Source: Crateriforma spongiae (GTDB lineage Bacteria; Planctomycetota; Planctomycetia; Pirellulales; Pirellulaceae). Taken from it: 64,000 nt of DNA. The position numbers and the translations under genes were made by a program. Of the stretch, positions 62,934 through 64,000 are shown piece by piece; position 1 is the stretch's first letter; each line of letters begins with the position of its first letter. Under the pieces are notes generated by a model that ran no database searches, was not told the DNA's origin, and saw only the letters and a program-made list of their open reading frames with translations. Location: positions 165,358 through 229,357 of the forward strand of contig NZ_JAAXMS010000010.1 in the NCBI RefSeq assembly GCF_012290005.1, written 5' to 3'.

Positions 62934-64000
62934 TCATTGCTTCAATTTGTCCTTCCCAAAACCAATCAAGAGGTCGACTCCCTTCTCCCCTTTCATGTCA
63001 TCCTTGTCGCCGTCGTCCGATAGAAGGCCCAGCGAGGAGGGTGCGGTGCTCTGGTCCGCGACCCAATCCGTCAGCGCCGCGTCCAGTGCGGCGATGTCCT
63101 CGGAGTTGCTCGCCAAGCCGCCGATCAGCAAGTCATTATCGCGGCCTCCCTTGAGCTTATCTTTGTCGTCTCCTCCGATCAGGATATCCGACCCGTCGCG
63201 GCCGTAGAGGCTATCGCGTCCCGTGCCCCCGGAAAGCACGTCGTTGCCGTCGCGTCCGTCCAGCTTGTCCTTCCCTGAACCGCCGAGAATGACATCCCGA
63301 CCGGCTCCTCCGGTGAGTTTGTCGTTGCCTCCGTTCCCTTCGATAAGGGACGACTCATACCAGGCATCTCCACCACCGTCTGAGCCACCATCGGACCCGC
63401 CATTCAACGATGCGTGGTCGTTTCCTTCGCAAAGAACGATGTGAACGGTTTGGATGTCGGCCGGGTCAAAGTAGAAGATATCGGCCCCGCCGTCGCTACC
63501 TCCATCGGATCCGCCATCCGAACCACCGTCGCTACCTTGAACATTCAGGTTGGCAATGACCTTGACGCGACGCTCGTTGCCCCGTCGATCACGGCCACCG
63601 TCTGAACCTCCGTCACTGCCGCCATCGGAGCCACCGTCACTGCCGCCGCCGACTAGCTTGGCACTGACGATGTCTTTGCCGTCCGTACCAATGACGTACA
63701 GCGTACCGTCGACCACCCCAACGCCTTGGACGACCGCGGTGGCGGTCTCAACGTCGATACCGCCATTACCATCATCAATTGTCACCGTGATAGTGAAGAT
63801 TCCCCCAGTCAAATATCCGTGACTGCCGCTGACCGTGTCGGCAACTTGATCTACGGCAAGCGATTCAACAGTGCCATCGCCCCAATCGACCGTCGCCGTG
63901 TGAAGATCCGACAAATCATCATCGGAAAACACACCACTGATGCTAACCTGACCGTCGGCGGAACTGTCGCAGACATAAGCGTGATCGGACGTCAATCCGC
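62934..64000 (-). CDS. PKD/RTX-type calcium-binding protein with (GGSD)n tracts (cut by window edge)
   Basis: At least 355 residues; the frame stays open to the window end, so the start lies outside. From the N side: a PKD-like domain ([26 protein letters not shown]), three tracts of repeated GGSD separated by normal beta segments, then RTX nonapeptides ([31 protein letters not shown], and so on) ending in [11 protein letters not shown] repeats bind Ca2+ and fold after type I secretion or on the surface. The GGSD tracts replace loops where calcium nonapeptides would be expected. No catalytic motif in the visible part. Confidence 0.75.
   Translation of the reverse strand, partial: GLTSDHAYVCDSSADGQVSISGVFSDDDLSDLHTATVDWGDGTVESLAVDQVADTVSGSHGYLTGGIFTITVTIDDGNGGIDVETATAVVQGVGVVDGTLYVIGTDGKDIVSAKLVGGGSDGGSDGGSDGGSDGGRDRRGNERRVKVIANLNVQGSDGGSDGGSDGGSDGGADIFYFDPADIQTVHIVLCEGNDHASLNGGSDGGSDGGGDAWYESSLIEGNGGNDKLTGGAGRDVILGGSGKDKLDGRDGNDVLSGGTGRDSLYGRDGSDILIGGDDKDKLKGGRDNDLLIGGLASNSEDIAALDAALTDWVADQSTAPSSLGLLSDDGDKDDMKGEKGVDLLIGFGKDKLKQ

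Noticed and set aside
63370..63660. Tandem short repeats as a possible CRISPR array
   Set aside because: Units are about 12 bp without spacers and encode in-frame GGSD within an RTX-type protein.

Overview
The window comes from the chromosome of a planctomycete, most likely a member of the Pirellulaceae (Rhodopirellula/Stieleria-like). The signs are a DUF1559 prepilin-like protein, a PEP-CTERM protein, a dockerin-tailed secreted protein, planctomycete-style PQQ-propeller and heparinase-like proteins, and the overall GC-rich coding style. The genus is an inference; no 16S rRNA gene is present.

Region 1 (1-16.5 kb). A cut glycosyltransferase and a B12-type radical SAM enzyme face a divergent five-gene operon. 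The operon encodes a 3004-residue iterative PKS / PUFA-synthase-like megasynthase (reductase-KS-decarboxylase-like KS-AT-ACP-ACP-KR-DH), a Rieske oxygenase, a FabL-like enoyl reductase, an HHxxxDG acyltransferase and a membrane-anchored unknown. The reductase at the start of the megasynthase, the separate enoyl reductase and the acyltransferase suggest a secondary-lipid pathway. Exactly between ACP2 and the KR module lies an in-frame A AAA AAG slippery heptamer inside a run of ten A. A -1 shift would stop translation five codons later and give a 2098-residue short form.

Region 2 (16.5-29 kb). BRCT-MerR-TPR protein, RNase P RNA, and a minus-strand block of lgt, D-2-hydroxyacid dehydrogenase, methyltransferase and type III PKS. 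Then come a secreted unknown, a porin, TrpB2 and a ClC channel with CBS domains.

Region 3 (29.06-37.50 kb). An integrative element sits in tRNA-Lys(UUU), flanked by perfect 44-bp repeats of the tRNA 3' end. It carries a tyrosine recombinase lacking the canonical first arginine, an excisionase-like protein, and a replication module (DUF669-like, AEP primase, DnaB-like ATPase, winged-helix protein). Next to the module are three 19-bp palindromes and a pair of mutually exclusive hairpins, followed by small unknown genes, including two zinc-ribbon proteins. No virion gene is recognisable, so it looks like a satellite or an integrated plasmid. The element also supplies a replacement terminator for the tRNA.

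Region 4 (37.5-46.8 kb). Very large exported PQQ-propeller protein with an embedded methyltransferase-like fold, then a lipoprotein, a DUF1559 protein, a dockerin protein and a PEP-CTERM protein.

Region 5 (46.9-56.2 kb). An aminoethylphosphonate gene cluster: PhnW, PhnX, DUF5690 transporter and a class III aminotransferase on the minus strand. Divergent from these are a PbfA-like lyase, a second phosphonatase-like hydrolase and a phosphonoacetaldehyde-reductase-like Fe-ADH, closed by an XRE-cupin regulator.

Region 6 (56.5-64 kb). tRNA-Ser(CGA), two small unknowns, a SprT-like metalloprotease, a heparinase II/III-like protein, a CrtI-like FAD enzyme, a P-loop kinase and a cut PKD/RTX protein with unusual (GGSD)n tracts.
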